Part shown: positions 50,320-62,023 of the stretch, piece after piece
Numbering within the stretch: position 1 is the first letter of the stretch
Layout of the letters: each line of letters starts with the position of its first letter
Source of the DNA: Arabidopsis thaliana
Taxonomy: Eukaryota > Streptophyta > Magnoliopsida > Brassicales > Brassicaceae
Direction of reading: 5' to 3'
Assembly: GCF_000001735.4 (NCBI RefSeq)
Contig: NC_003074.8
Span: 11,904,101 to 11,968,100, forward strand
Length of the DNA stretch: 64,000 nt
Made by a program: the position numbers and the translations under genes
The notes under the pieces: model-generated
Seen by the model: the letters and a program-made list of their open reading frames with translations, nothing else
Database searches by the model: none
Told to the model about the DNA's origin: nothing

Positions 50320-52520
50320 ACCTAATTTTTTAATAAAAATATAATAAAATACAATTTTGACTAGCAAAATAAAAATGGTTTGATAATAACACGTTCGCAA
50401 AATTTGATCCATGACCTAAAAAAGAGTTTGTTGTTATAGTTTCCACAAAAAAATTGGGATACTATTCATTTTACATGGCAAGAAACGTAAAGGAACCGAA
50501 TCATAATAAACAAATGAAAGATACTTAGAGCTAAGCATTAAGCATCCCATTTTGCGACAGGATTTGACGCATTATGCTTACCTCCATTTTAAAATTTGAT
50601 ATCTCTTGTCAAATCTTTATTTATATATATTATACATGATATGTATAAATATTTCACGAAGAAACAAAGTATAGATGCTTCTTATTGTCTGATCAGATCT
50701 CTACTTTTTATTGAGAATCTTGTATCAAATATGGTTCTTTTTGAGCCAAACACGCCAACTTTCAATAATCTTCACTTTGCTGACTACTACTTCATGTTGA
50801 TTAACATACTTATTCCAAATTACGGCTCTAAAGAAAGTGAAACTAATTAAAACGTGCGTGTTGATACTTGATAGTATATATACTTCTTACGCATCGCCTG
50901 ATTAGATATTTGTTTTTATTAGGATTCCATGAGAGCTATATTGCATGGTTAATTGGATAAATGGTCAGAGAGACGATTAGGATTAAAGTAAATGACAAGG
51001 ACATTTTTGATTATTTCTCGATTATCATGGTGGGTGTAATTTAACATGCTGTTTAATTGAACGAAGATACTGTACTAATATTTTACACGCCCTAAGTAAG
51101 ACTCACTTTATCCCATTTTATATAGATTTTTTTAAGAAATAATAAACATTTTATCATGATAAAAATTCAACCAATAGAAAAAATACGGCAGAATTCAAAT
51201 AGTCATAAAATATCAAATTAATAGTTATGCATAGAAACTATAAAAAAAAAAAACCTTATAACAAACCATCAATATATTGCGACAAAGGCAGTTATAAGTA
51301 ATCTCAAGGTAATATAACATGCTTATACATCCATATTACAAAACTCATGGATAAATTATAATGGGTTTTCTGCAAAAGAACCTTTCAAGTCAATCTCGTT
51401 TGCAAGTTTACCCTCCAAATCCGAGTTATGCAAGTCAACCCCATCATCTCTAAAGTCATCCGCAATACAGCCTTCATGTATATCGATAACGTGGCACTCA
51501 ATAACTCTGTTTAAAAACATAAGGGTTTTATGGAAAAAAAACTCTCAATATAAATTTGTTTTGCAAAATAAACCTTCATGTCAAATAAATACAGATCAAA
51601 CTACAATCTAAAAATCTCATGAAATATACCCCTTTTGTGTATCGATGACATGACAGTCGATACCCATTCAGAGCATGTGCAATAGGTATAGATTTTATGA
51701 GTCGTTTATTTAAGATTTTCTGCTATCACAATTCCATTAATAATAATTTTATATTTTTATCTATTCACTATTCTCGATCCTGGTTTATCTAAACATAGTA
51801 AATAATTTTTCTTATTTTTTATTCATGATAAATCAATTACTTATTTAATTTAACGTTCTATAATTTATATTTCTTTTAATAATTTATTCAATTAATACTT
51901 AAATAATAAAGGGTGTGCTGGTAAATTTCAATATAAAAAGAGTAAGCATAGTTTTTTCAAATTTGCATAAATCATTTGAACTCGTTATTTTCTTAATTAT
52001 ATAAATGGTATGTCTTTCACTTTGTACGGAGTATCCCAATGTGGGGTACATAAATATTAAGAGAAAAAAAGAGATCAAGCTTACTAGTTTAAGCGTTAAT
52101 AATTATACTGACTGACCAATCTACTTGTTCATGTAGCTCTAATGTTATTAATTAATATATAGTCTTAGATTGATCTAATTAATGTCTGTGTATGATGTCA
52201 CTTTGTGATGATGGAAGTCATGAGAGCTTCCATTACTTAACTCTCTCTCTCTCTCTCTATCTATTTTTACGGTCATGTATAGTGTAATCAACAATAACAA
52301 GAAAAAGCCAAGTTCAAAGCACTATACTATTAGTTAAAGACAAATGCGATAATGATACGATTCTGAGCATTACTTGAGTCACAATATATAGTCACACCCT
52401 CATCAAATTCTTTCTATCTTACCAACTTCTGAAAAAAAAGAAAAAAACCAAAAGACAAGTAAATACATATATAAATATACACTCACACACACACACATAT
52501 ATTGATATACTTATAATCAT
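50320..52520. other. Intergenic region upstream of the UMAMIT gene
   Basis: Contains a degenerate ~165-bp direct duplication (51365-51525 and 51527-51670) with units of the form GGGTTTTCTGCAAAAGAACC...GATAACGTGGCACTC. A CT microsatellite lies at 52242-52258. The last ~100 bases, with CACACACACACATATATTG, are the likely 5' UTR of the gene at 52526. Confidence 0.5.
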
Positions 52521-52525
52521 AAATC

Positions 52526-54869
52526 ATGGTAAAGTTTGATACAAAACTATGGAAGGCTGTGCTTATGATGTCCATGATCAACATTGGTTTAAGTGTTGTA
52601 AACGTTATGTTCAAGAAGATGATTGATGAAGGACTTAACCGTATGGTCGCGACCACTTACCGACTTGCTGTAGGAACTCTGTTCTTGATACCATTCGCGA
52701 TTTTCTTGGAAAGGTTTGTGTTTGTTTTTGCTAAACTGCAAATATCATATAGATGAAAAGGTTTGTGTTTGTATATGTATATCTAGTTACTTGTCTTCTT
52801 CGTTTTGAAAGTTTAAGTTATACTTGAATTTTTGGTTTAAATTATAAGTGGATGTCTTGTTTATACAAGTTTCTAGTTGAATGTTGTTTTCAAACTCTTT
52901 TCTCCTGTGAATATGTTATTATATATTCGTATTCCATATGAAAGATTTTGTAAGGAAAATAATTTGTTCTTTTTTTGTTTCTCTCTTTTTGTAGACATAA
53001 CAGGCCAAAACTCACGGGTAGGATCTTGTGTTCACTCTTCTTTAGCGCTCTTCTGGGGTATGTTCATTTTATTAGACTGTTCACTTATAATAAATGTTTA
53101 CAAATAAGTTTTGAGTTGTTTATTTTGATCTTGATCGTTCATATATTTGCAGGACAAGTTTGGTGCAATACTTCTTTCTTATTGGACTAGAGTATACATC
53201 TTCAACTTTTTCCTTAGCGTTTAGCAACATGGTTCCTTCGGTTACATTTGCCTTGGCTCTCGTCTTTAGGTATTGAAAAATCGATCAAACACATTTGGAT
53301 TCTTCATATATATGCTCTAGTATTATCAAAATTATTTATAAACTATACGATTAGGCAAGAGACGCTGAACATCAAGAGCAACGTAGGAAGAGCCAAACTG
53401 CTAGGCACAATGATATGTATTTGTGGAGCTTTAGTGCTTACGCTTTATAAAGGAACCGCTTTAAGTCGAGAACACAGTACTCATATGGAAACACATACAA
53501 GAACTGATTCCACCGGTGCAATGACACAAAAGTGGGCAATGGGTTCGATCATGCTGGTTATATCGATCATAATATGGTCATCTTGGTTCATTGTTCAAGC
53601 TAAAATAAGCCGAGTTTATCCGTGCCAATACACGAGTACCACGATCCTCTCTTTCTTTGGCGTGATTCAATCTGCTTTGTTGAGTTTGATCTCGGAGAGG
53701 AGCACATCTATGTGGGTCGTTAAAGACAAGTTCCAAGTTTTAGCTTTACTTTATTCGGTGAGTAATCCAATATACTATTTAATCAACCTACAAGATCTAT
53801 ATGTCAACATATATAAAATTTTATTTTAGTTGTAATTTGTAAACAAAGAAAAAAAGAAACAAAAAACTATTTATGTTTGCATTTGACATGGATATTTTCT
53901 TTCTTGTCCCCCAATGACTTGAGTTCAACTTTTTTCATGTCCCATATCTATCTTTTTTGCTATCTTTTCTTCTTCGATAAATTTAGTTTCCGAATCCACC
54001 ACTGGTGTAGGGTATCGTTGGATCGGGATTGTGCTACGTGGGAATGTCGTGGTGTCTCCGCCAAAGAGGTGCGGTGTTCACGTCGAGCTTCATACCTTTG
54101 ATTCAAGTCTTTGCTGCCATTTTCAGCTTCTCTTTCCTTCATGAGCAAATATACTGTGGAAGGTAACCTAATGTTTCTTTCTACTTATTTATATCATTTA
54201 CTATGTTTAAAATATCTAACAACTTCAACTAAAACAAATAAATAAACAATTGATGAACAACGTATTACAAACAAACAATTTTAAATTAGATCAAACTCAT
54301 CATAATACAATAATATTGCACAATACATATTCAAATATCTATTGACTAGTAAGTACAAGAGAGTAGAGAATATGCCTATATTAAAGACCCTTTCATCTGC
54401 ATTCAAATGTGTAATTGGAATTTTACGCTTTACACCAAATTGATGCATGCATTGCAATAGACAATTTTAAAAATTGTTAGCTTTATAGAATATCATTGAG
54501 ACCCATAATAGACCTTTAATCTGTGTGTTATATAACTGAATTTGAACCGGATTAAATATGGGATTAGAAATGATTACATAGGAGAAAGCTAATTAGTAGA
54601 TGGGTTTCTTTCACGTAAAGCTAATTAAATGGTTCTTTTTGACTTTTATTGCTAATAATATCTAACAAATGAACTATATATGTGGCATGACAAAAAGTGT
54701 GATAGGATCAATGGTCATTATCGTGGGACTTTATATACTTTTATGGGGAAAAAGCAAGGATAAGTCTGCATCAGTGACCAAACAAGAACCATTAGATCTT
54801 GATATTGAAGGTTGTGGGACAGCACCAAAGGAACTCAATAGTACTGCCCATCAAGTGTCTGCAAAATAA
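52526..54869 (+). CDS. UMAMIT / nodulin MtN21-like EamA transporter
   Basis: Six exons: 52526-52713, 52995-53057, 53153-53269, 53355-53757, 54011-54162, 54698-54869. They stay in frame and give 364 residues. Plant drug/metabolite-type carrier of ten membrane spans built from two EamA repeats; characterised members move amino acids, auxin or related solutes across plasma membrane or tonoplast. Visible spans include VLMMSMINIGLSVVNVMFKK, ILCSLFFSALLG, LLGTMICICGALVLTL, AMGSIMLVISIIIWSSWFIV and IPLIQVFAAIFSFSFL. The family's LEYTSSTFSLAFSNMVPSVT and GMSWCLRQRGAVFTSSFIPL blocks are intact. The C-terminus is short and hydrophilic. The start is the first ATG after a long leader. From memory this is At3g30340 (UMAMIT32); the transported solute is not known to me. 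Confidence 0.92.
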
Positions 54870-55066
54870 TAACTTCAAGATATATCTAACTGTTTCCCAT
54901 ATCGTCAATGAATGATTTCTAACTTGAACTTAATAAAAGTTCATAATAAAGCATATGTTACACTAAATATGGTATTCAGAAATAAAATTATGAAGTCAAG
55001 ATTTGTAGTTCCTGAAAAGGAAACTATAGTTAGGTTTAATAAGAACGACCAAAGATTACTATAACT

Positions 55067-55139
55067 GCCCGTCTAGCTCAGTTGGTAGAGCGCAAGGCTC
55101 TTAACCTTGTGGTCGTGGGTTCGAGCCCCACGGTGGGCG
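55067..55139 (+). tRNA. tRNA-Lys (anticodon CTT)
   Basis: 73 bases with a complete cloverleaf. Acceptor GCCCGTC pairs with GGTGGGC (two G-U pairs). A box TAGCTCAGTTGGTAGAGC, anticodon loop CTCTTAA giving CTT, and B box GGTTCGAGCCC are all present. There is no intron. CCA is not encoded, as in all eukaryotes. A short T run (ACTTTTTG, about 55147-55154) can end Pol III transcription. Likely functional. Confidence 0.97.
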
Positions 55140-55154
55140 CTTGTTTACTTTTTG

Positions 55155-56445
55155 TTTATGTTGTTTCTCCTTAAAAATCAGTGTTAGGCACAATCAAAAG
55201 TATTTGTATCCTTAAATTTTCTTTTATTCCAATTCTTTTCTTGCAATGACTTGAATGATCAATTAGTGAAAATCCTTGTGTATTTCTTCTCTCCTTTAAA
55301 ATTAGATGAATTCCCACGCTACGCATGAGTTTGTTTTGAAAATTGTTTAGATAAAAATATGTTAATTGTTTTTGTCGCTAATTTCTGTTTATTTTTTGTT
55401 TGTTATTTTATAATTAGTAAAATTAGACTCATCTTATGTACTTGCATTTTTTATTGTTAGGTTCATTTTTGACTCTAAATATCAATTTCTATATGTTTTC
55501 ATGTATAATCTGATTATTTTTATATCCAAGATTCTAAAATTTGTTTATTATCATGAATATACACAACAAGAATATAAGATGTTTTTATTTCAAGAGTTTT
55601 CATATGAAAAAAAAAAAGCAAAAATTAAAGAGTTATTTTAGTAACACTTTTTAGATATAAGACAAATGAATTTGTTTTGAATTTCGTGGTATGTTTAACG
55701 TCTCAAAAGTCTATTACGTACTTGAAAATGTTGAATGTCAATGTTACAAACTTACCATAAAATACAAAAATAAAATGACAGAATTTCATATGATAAGATA
55801 TGAACTATAACGTAATAATAATAAAAAATCAAGGTAAAATAATTAAACTAATATTAGGTAGCAAACAACTAAACTACAACACAAATAACTATTTAGTCAT
55901 TATAGAGTGATGACCATTGACCATTAATTTTTTTTAAAAAGTATGAAATAATAAAGTAAAATAAAAGTAGTAATTGATTTATTTAAATAAATAATTTTAT
56001 AAATTTTTTATTTTGAATAAAATCATTTAAGAAATGAATTAATGGAAGATTTAACACAATATGAGACTTTTGATTTTCTCTCAATTAATTTTGCTGATTT
56101 TTAATTTAATCAATGTTAAATGACACATGTCATTTTCTTGTGTGATGATGTGTCACTCATATGGAGAAAGTTGGCCAACTTTCATATATATGATTCTCCC
56201 TATAAGAACTTCGATATCAAAAAGCCTAAATTAAAGAACAAAACTAACTTCAAAACATTGTCACGACTAAGGATGTTACAAACCCAAGAAACTAAAGAGA
56301 GCTCTCATCAATACTAGCTAGAAGCTACTATTACTCTATTAGACAACACAAGAATATACATAGAAACAAAACTGGGACCAACATAATTCATTACCTAACT
56401 ATCAAAATTTATCATCATGCTCAAAATCTTGTTTCACCAATCCGC
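55155..56445. other. AT-rich intergenic spacer
   Basis: No gene seen. The short frame at 56120-56317 has no family resemblance. Sequence next to 56452 is the 3' UTR side of the RGF-type gene. Confidence 0.5.
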
Positions 56446-56451
56446 GACAAT

Positions 56452-57664
56452 TTAAAACTTGTCTGGAGCTCGATTATTGACCGGAGGCTTGCGTCGAGGC
56501 TTACTATAGATCGGATAATCATCACGCAACAACCGAGCCAGTTTCTCCATATCATTGGTTGAAGTAGATGGTTCAAGTGTCGGTAGGCTGGTAAGGTCAT
56601 TGACGATGATCATCATCTTCTTACAAAATGTATTCTGTATATAAATTTTTATATATAAGAAACTTTTTGAACTAGATATATAGATAAGATAACAAAGAGA
56701 CTAAGAGACTAAATCTATATAAGTCTTGAAGAAGGATTACAAGACAAACCTTAGTGGTGTCATGATCTGCCAATATATTGGTCTGCTTATGCTCTCCTGC
56801 AGTAAAGCCAAAACATATCTAGAATGAAGACATGTTCACTACTTTTACCAAACATTTTAGAATCTAAAATAAAGTTCTTTTTTTATAAAGGAGAAAGAAA
56901 GTGTTCTTTGTACAAACAACTAAAGATGATTACCGAAGCTTAAGCATAAAACTAATCAGACGAACTAAAAATAATATTCTACAAAATATTACAAATTATA
57001 TATTGTTGTTGTCGTGATTATAAATTATGTCTAGGAGGATGACGTGCTGGTCCACGATAATCATCATAGAAAGCTACAAATGGACCAGATGATTTTTTCT
57101 TCTTGGGTTTCCTTTTAAATGAAGAACTCTTACTTCTTTTATGAAACCCTAATTTACGTTCCACTATCAAATGTTTTGATGCACCTGAAATCTTGAAGCT
57201 CCAACTATCATTGTTCATCGCGGTAACTTGTTCCTTCTCGGCTCTCGTTGTTCTCCCAAACCTTACTTTCCTCGGTGCATCGAATAGTTCCTGTCATGGT
57301 GTAAAAATTTATAAAATGTATTGGTTTCAGTAAAAAGATATCAAAGTTTGAGAAGGATCTATTGAAAATAAATGTATTACTTTTGGATGCAGCGTCGATG
57401 AATCTTGATCTCCTTGATAGTCAAGACTCTTGTGACCAGCCTCTCCACCTATGAATTCAACATCAATAAAATTAGTAGTAAACTTTGTTATTAAGCTAAT
57501 CTTCAGAGAAAAGAAAGAAAAAATAAAGTAAGGTATGGAAGTAAAGGAAAAATTAGGGATCTTTATGTAAAGGCACCTTCATGAGCATAGACTAGGATAT
57601 GTTCCTCTTCTAGGGATTGAATAATCAAAAGGAAAGCTATGACTATGATTGTGAATCGCATCAT
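56452..57664 (-). CDS. RGF4: RGF/GOLVEN peptide precursor, distal isoform
   Basis: An alternative reading of the gene below. Signal-peptide exon 57664-57577 is joined to exons 56796-56750 and 56634-56452. Phases match exactly (88, 47, 183 bases), giving a 105-residue precursor. The 47-base exon encodes EHKQTNILADHDTTK. The last exon ends RDDYPIYSKPRRKPPVNN plus a short tail RAPDKF. The DDY (sulfation site) and PPVNN fit the RGF/CLEL consensus DY...PPxxN, but with a longer spacer than usual. The exon pair copies the layout of the proximal pair (small phase-1 exon, then terminal exon), and no separate signal-peptide exon is visible at 56797-57017. Whether both isoforms are made, or the distal pair is a relic, needs transcript evidence. 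Confidence 0.7.
57018..57664 (-). CDS. RGF4: RGF4/GLV3-type secreted peptide precursor, proximal isoform
   Basis: Exons 57664-57577, 57448-57381 and 57290-57018 give 142 residues. The first exon is a signal peptide (MRFTIIVIAFLLIIQ). The second and the start of the third are variable and charged. The third has a Lys-rich stretch (KRKPKKKKSSG) and ends YDDYRGPARHPPRHNL. RGF/GOLVEN/CLEL peptides are cut from the C-terminus, tyrosine-sulfated at the DY and hydroxylated at proline; they act outside the cell on RGI receptor kinases to maintain the root meristem and gravitropism. DYRGPARHPPRHN fits the consensus perfectly. From memory this is At3g30350. There are two ATGs in a row; the first is used here. 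All splice sites are GT-AG. A TATATAA-like site lies at about 57942-57948, so the leader may be long. Confidence 0.9.
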
Positions 57665-57669
57665 GATTA

Positions 57670-58760
57670 TCACAGACAGATTCTTCCAAGTTTTCTTTCT
57701 CTCTCTCTCTCTTTAATTTTGAAGAAGATTTACATACATATGAGGGTAAAGAAGCTCAATAAAATATGTTCGTTACAATTTTATATTTCTTTCTGTGGTC
57801 TCATCGATAGGTTAAGAGTAAAGACCCGAGTCAAAAGGGCACGGCTTCTGTCGTCTAGTAATAACAAAAAGAATATTATTACTTCTAGGTGCATCTTTAT
57901 TATCAATGCATGTAATAATATAATATTGGCTGGCCCCTTGATTATATAAAGGAAAATAAAATGGCCTCCACACACAACAAAGTAATTATCTGATCTTTTC
58001 ACATTTTTCTTGAGGGATTTTTTGTTTTGTTTAATATTTAAAATTTTAAGTTCAGAAGTTTTATATCTTTTAAAGTTGGGATTTATACCAAGTTAAATTT
58101 ATACCAAGTTAAATTCATCTTCCATAAATTAAATTCATCTCCCACAAAATTTGTAGATAGCTAGATAAAAAGAAATGTGTAGTTGGAGGAGCATAACACA
58201 AACATTTTTACCTTCGACGTAAGGCAATAGAGAGCAAAATATGAGATTCATTACCTCATAAGTGATTTGTTAAACTATAGTTTATTGTGAAAGTCTTTTA
58301 TCCAAGTGGTAAAAAGTTTAAAGATTTTTACACTAGGTTTGGACTTTCTTTAAAATAACGCATTTATATACAGATTATTGGTGTAATACTAATCATACGT
58401 TTTAGAATATTGCACGCAGAACCGTTCGTCTTGGTCACGAATAGTTTTTTTTTCTTTTTTTTATGAATACAGGAGATTTTGGGTCGAAGCTGGGTCGAAA
58501 CCCGTAATTATTTCAGACCTGAAACCATAACATATAATATTAGTTTCGTCCCAAGCGTCATTTAAACCGGCGATCTCTAAAATTCACCTAGAATATTTAT
58601 CAATTGAGCTAACGACACTTGCTCGTCTTGAATGTTACATATACGAGTGTCTATCCTTAATTATTATGGCACCACACAATTTTCAAAAAGGAGATCCAAG
58701 TGTTATGAAAATAGCTAGGTGCCTATCATGAAATTCTTTTGTAGAGTCGTTCATTATAAT
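57670..58760. other. Upstream region of the RGF4-type gene
   Basis: Includes a CT microsatellite (57690-57712) in the likely leader. Direct repeats TATACCAAGTTAAATT sit at 58086 and 58103. The remainder is AT-rich without a gene. Confidence 0.5.
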
Positions 58761-58766
58761 CACATA

Positions 58767-60000
58767 CTAGGTCAGTACCTGTGCTACACACGGTATCTTT
58801 AATTTAATCAATTATCAAATCTTAGTTCTGTGTATTCCACAGAAACTCTATTATATTTTCATTATCTTTAAACATGTAGTTGTTTATCATGTATTATTGG
58901 TACCAACTAAATATATTTACTCTGGTCAAACCATATTTTGTTTAGTATATATAGTTTCCTCGGTTTGTAGCATGGAAAATATATGTCTATAGTTGGTATG
59001 TACGTTTGGGTACGTAATTGTATATTTTGTATATGTAGTTGTACACATAGAAAATTTGTATATTTTCGTGTATGTCATTAACATGTAAGTGAATTATAAA
59101 ATTTGACAAATAATAATTGGAAAATGTCTTTTTTCGTACTTAAAACTAATAACTAAAAAAAAAAAAAAAAAAAAAGAATAGATTACATAATTCTCCATTG
59201 GTATTAAAAAAGCTTGCATTAAGTAAATGGGAAAATGAAATGCTTTTAATATATTCAATTTCTTCAAAAAAATTTTAACTAAGAATCACTTAACGTAGTC
59301 ATGCTTTAATTAGTTTATCAGTTTCACTTCTGTATATATTACGAATTTAATATATTCGGTTTATCTATAAATAATTATTTGTATAATTTATAAATTTTAA
59401 AAGTTTCTCAATTTATTATTGGTATCATTTAAACATGGATACTATTGAATTTATTACAGAATTGATGTATCCCTTTGAATACATAATTGTATATTTAGTA
59501 TATGTAGTTGTATACATGGTGTGTCGGGGTTTAGTGTATTTTATTAATATATATATTAATTATCAAATTTGATAAATTAATAAGACAAAAATAAATTTTA
59601 TCAAAATCAGAATTATAGAAGAAAAAATTAAAAGAATTATTAATAAAAACTTATATTAAAATTCAATTAATTTAATTAACAATACCAATATATTAAAATC
59701 TAAACTACAGTCAAAAATATTTACACAATCTCAATATATTAGTGAAAGAGAATCTATCGATCAGATTTAAGAAAAAATATTGTATACCTTATAATTTTGT
59801 TGTTCATTGGAAGATAGTAGTCAAATTATAAATCATCATCGTGTTTATGCAAATTAACAGGAAAAAGACCGTAATCCCTATCAAAAAATTCAATCAGAAT
59901 TACTCATCTTATAAATATATAGAGAGGTAAAAAAAGCTTAACTTATTACTTCGCATAAAAGATAAATAATTAGAAAGCAAGACATACTTTAACAAAATCA
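58767..60000 (-). mobile_element. Helitron-like element, 3' end identified
   Basis: On the minus strand the sequence ends ACCGTGTGTAGCACAGGT ... CTGACCTAG followed by T. The ACC.TGTG / CACA.GGT hairpin about ten bases before CTAG (about 58767-58770) matches Helitron 3' ends. The element should extend to higher coordinates. Its 5' TC end was not fixed, so the right boundary is a guess. Inside, a ~42-bp unit (ATAATTGTATATTTWGTATATGTAGTTGTA) occurs at about 59021 and 59483. There is no coding sequence. Confidence 0.5.
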
Positions 60001-60422
60001 TGTGAGCGTCTACATTTTAATCTTCCACATTACCTGCATAAATATTTTTAAAAAAATATATGAGAAAAACCTATTTCCCCACGGGAACTATCGATATCAC
60101 GCCAGATAGAGCCCGTTCTTTCATCTCGGTCTATTTATCCATAATATGGAAGTTAAATGCCTATATCCCCACCAAGTCGAAGTTCTACAGCTTAATGTCC
60201 CCGAGACTGGGTTTTGTCGGTTTGGTGAGTTAACCCTATACCAAACCAATTATTGGTCGTAAGTAAACCGAAAATATATCCAATTCCTTTTAAAGACCCG
60301 ACCCAATATTCATCCCCAAATAATCAAAAGCCATTCTCAATCGATAATTCCCACTCTAAGAACCCTAAAACATCGAAATCTTAATTCCCTTAGTTCGATT
60401 TGAAAACCCAAATTCAATTTCG

Positions 60423-60963
60423 ATGAGCAATCTATCTACTAGTTCGACGGGATCTACAGGTCCTCGTGGAAGAGGAAGAGTCGTCGGAGTGCCTAAAAGA
60501 TGTTGGTGCGGAGAAGGAATCGTGGCTTTAACTTCCAAATCCGATTCGAATCCTTACCGGAGATACTTGCGTTGTGGTTTTGCTGCAGCAAACAAGGTAA
60601 TTTCATATATATTCATCAATGCTTAAGCTGAATTAGAATTTTGGATTTATGATTTTTCTTGTTCATTGATAGCTAAGGAATGATGAACACACATTCAAGT
60701 GGGTTGATGATGCTTTGATCAATGATTTAGACAAGTTGAATGCAAAGATTGAGGAAGTTGAACAACAAGTGAAAGAGCTTAGAACACAGAGTTTGGAGTT
60801 TTAGAAAATGGTGATTGAGAAAGTCCAAATGAAGATTGAGAATGAGTTATTTGAGAAAGTGGACGATGCTTTGGCTGAATCAAAAGAAGGCAATAAGAAG
60901 ATGATGATAGTCGTAGTGATAGGATGTATGATCATGATTGGATTGAGCAAATTAGTCGGATGA
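60423..60963 (+). pseudogene. GRF zinc-finger/coiled-coil protein inside the MULE
   Basis: Exon 1 (60423-60596) encodes a Ser/Thr-rich start and the GRF zinc finger: KRCWCGEGIVAL ... RRYLRCGFAAANK. Exon 2 starts at 60673 with LRNDEHTFKWVDDALI, completing the motif (Cys, Cys, Cys, His and the aromatic W), then a coiled coil (LNAKIEEVEQQVKELRTQ). An in-frame TAG at 60802-60804 ends it at 101 residues. Beyond the stop the same frame continues (KMVIEKVQMKIENELFEK) to a C-terminal hydrophobic segment (MIVVVIGCMIMIGL) and TGA at 60961. Families of such short GRF-coiled-coil-TM proteins are common in Arabidopsis and often lie inside MULEs. The function is unknown. The stop could also be an accession-specific allele. 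Confidence 0.7.
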
Positions 60964-61023
60964 ACAAATTAGTTTGGAGTTTTATGTCTCTGCTTTGTGT
61001 TTGTACTACGTTTGTGTCCACTA

Positions 61024-61189
61024 CGTTTATGAACAAAGTAGTGTTGGATTGTGTTCTTGTTTGTTGTATTTGGTTATGATTAAGAATCGTTTATGAACAA
61101 AGTAGTGTTGGATTGTGGAATACAGCTATGCTTATTTATCATCTCAAACATCTCACACTCGCCATTTGGAATACAACTATGCTTATTTA
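61024..61189. repeat. Short direct repeats at the GRF/MuDR junction
   Basis: A 30-base unit (starting CGTTTATGAACAAAG) is identical at 61024-61053 and 61088-61117. Directly after it a 22-base unit (GGAATACARCTATGCTTATT...) occurs at 61117-61138 and 61168-61189. The first pair joins the GRF 3' region to the MuDR fragment. The second duplicates coding sequence of the latter. Confidence 0.88.
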
Positions 61190-61625
61190 TAAACTTCCTA
61201 ATCCTCCACATTGAATCTGAAGGCAGAATCGCAGCATATACTTGCCAAAAACACTTTACTCCATCTTCCTTACCATCACAACCCACACATTTGAATCCAA
61301 TTTTATCAGAATCGTACCTATACTGCTTCAGATTGCACCCAGTTCGGAGAGCGTAATCGACGACGGCTTCTTTGAAAGCAACACCACTGAAAAATGTTTG
61401 CTTCTCGTACAAATGGCCATCGCCACGCTGGAGATGTGTTTGAAATCTTGCTTCGTCTTCGTCGTTTTCTTCACGGTCGCTCTCCGGATAAACATCATGG
61501 TGGATTTGAGGTTCGTCGGTCCATTCATTCAGCATTTCTTCCATGTGAAATTCATCTCTATCTTCGGCTTCAGGATCGACATCACCAACATTCGTAGGGT
61601 CATGCATCATCATCGCCATCTCCAC
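61080..61625 (-). pseudogene. MuDR transposase N-terminal fragment
   Basis: 181 codons. There is an acidic start (DPTNVGDVDPEAEDRDEF, YPESDREENDEDEA), then the MuDR DNA-binding N-terminal domain: GVAFKEAVVDYALRTGCNLK, FKCVGCDGKEDGVKCFWQVY and RKFINKHSCIPNG with the Cys/His pattern intact. The SWIM/MULE catalytic part is missing. The C-terminus repeats INKHSCIP because of a short tandem duplication at the break with the GRF gene's 3' region. The product could at most bind MULE ends. Confidence 0.8.
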
Positions 61626-62023
61626 GACCTTGAGCAGCAGATCGAAAAGCTTCTGGGTTTCTCACTTTTCTAGGGTTCGTCGGGATTTTAGATTTTTAGG
61701 GTTTTTGATTTGGGGGTAAAGGGTTAATGAATTGTTTTCGGATACTTAATTGGGTTGTATTCGGTTTAGTCTGGGTAAAATTAGGTTTGCTTAGGTTTAA
61801 ACGGTTACTTTATTGGTTAAGTATACAGTAAACCGATTAATACCAGCGTCGTGGGGTTATTGATTTCGAACTTTTGATCTCGGGGACATTAAGCTGTAGA
61901 ACTTCGATTTGGTGGGGATATAGGCATTTAACTTCCATATTATGGATAAATAGACCGAGGTGAAAGAACAGGCTCTATCTGGCGTGATATCGATAGTTCC
62001 CGTGGGGAAATAGACCGTTTTTC

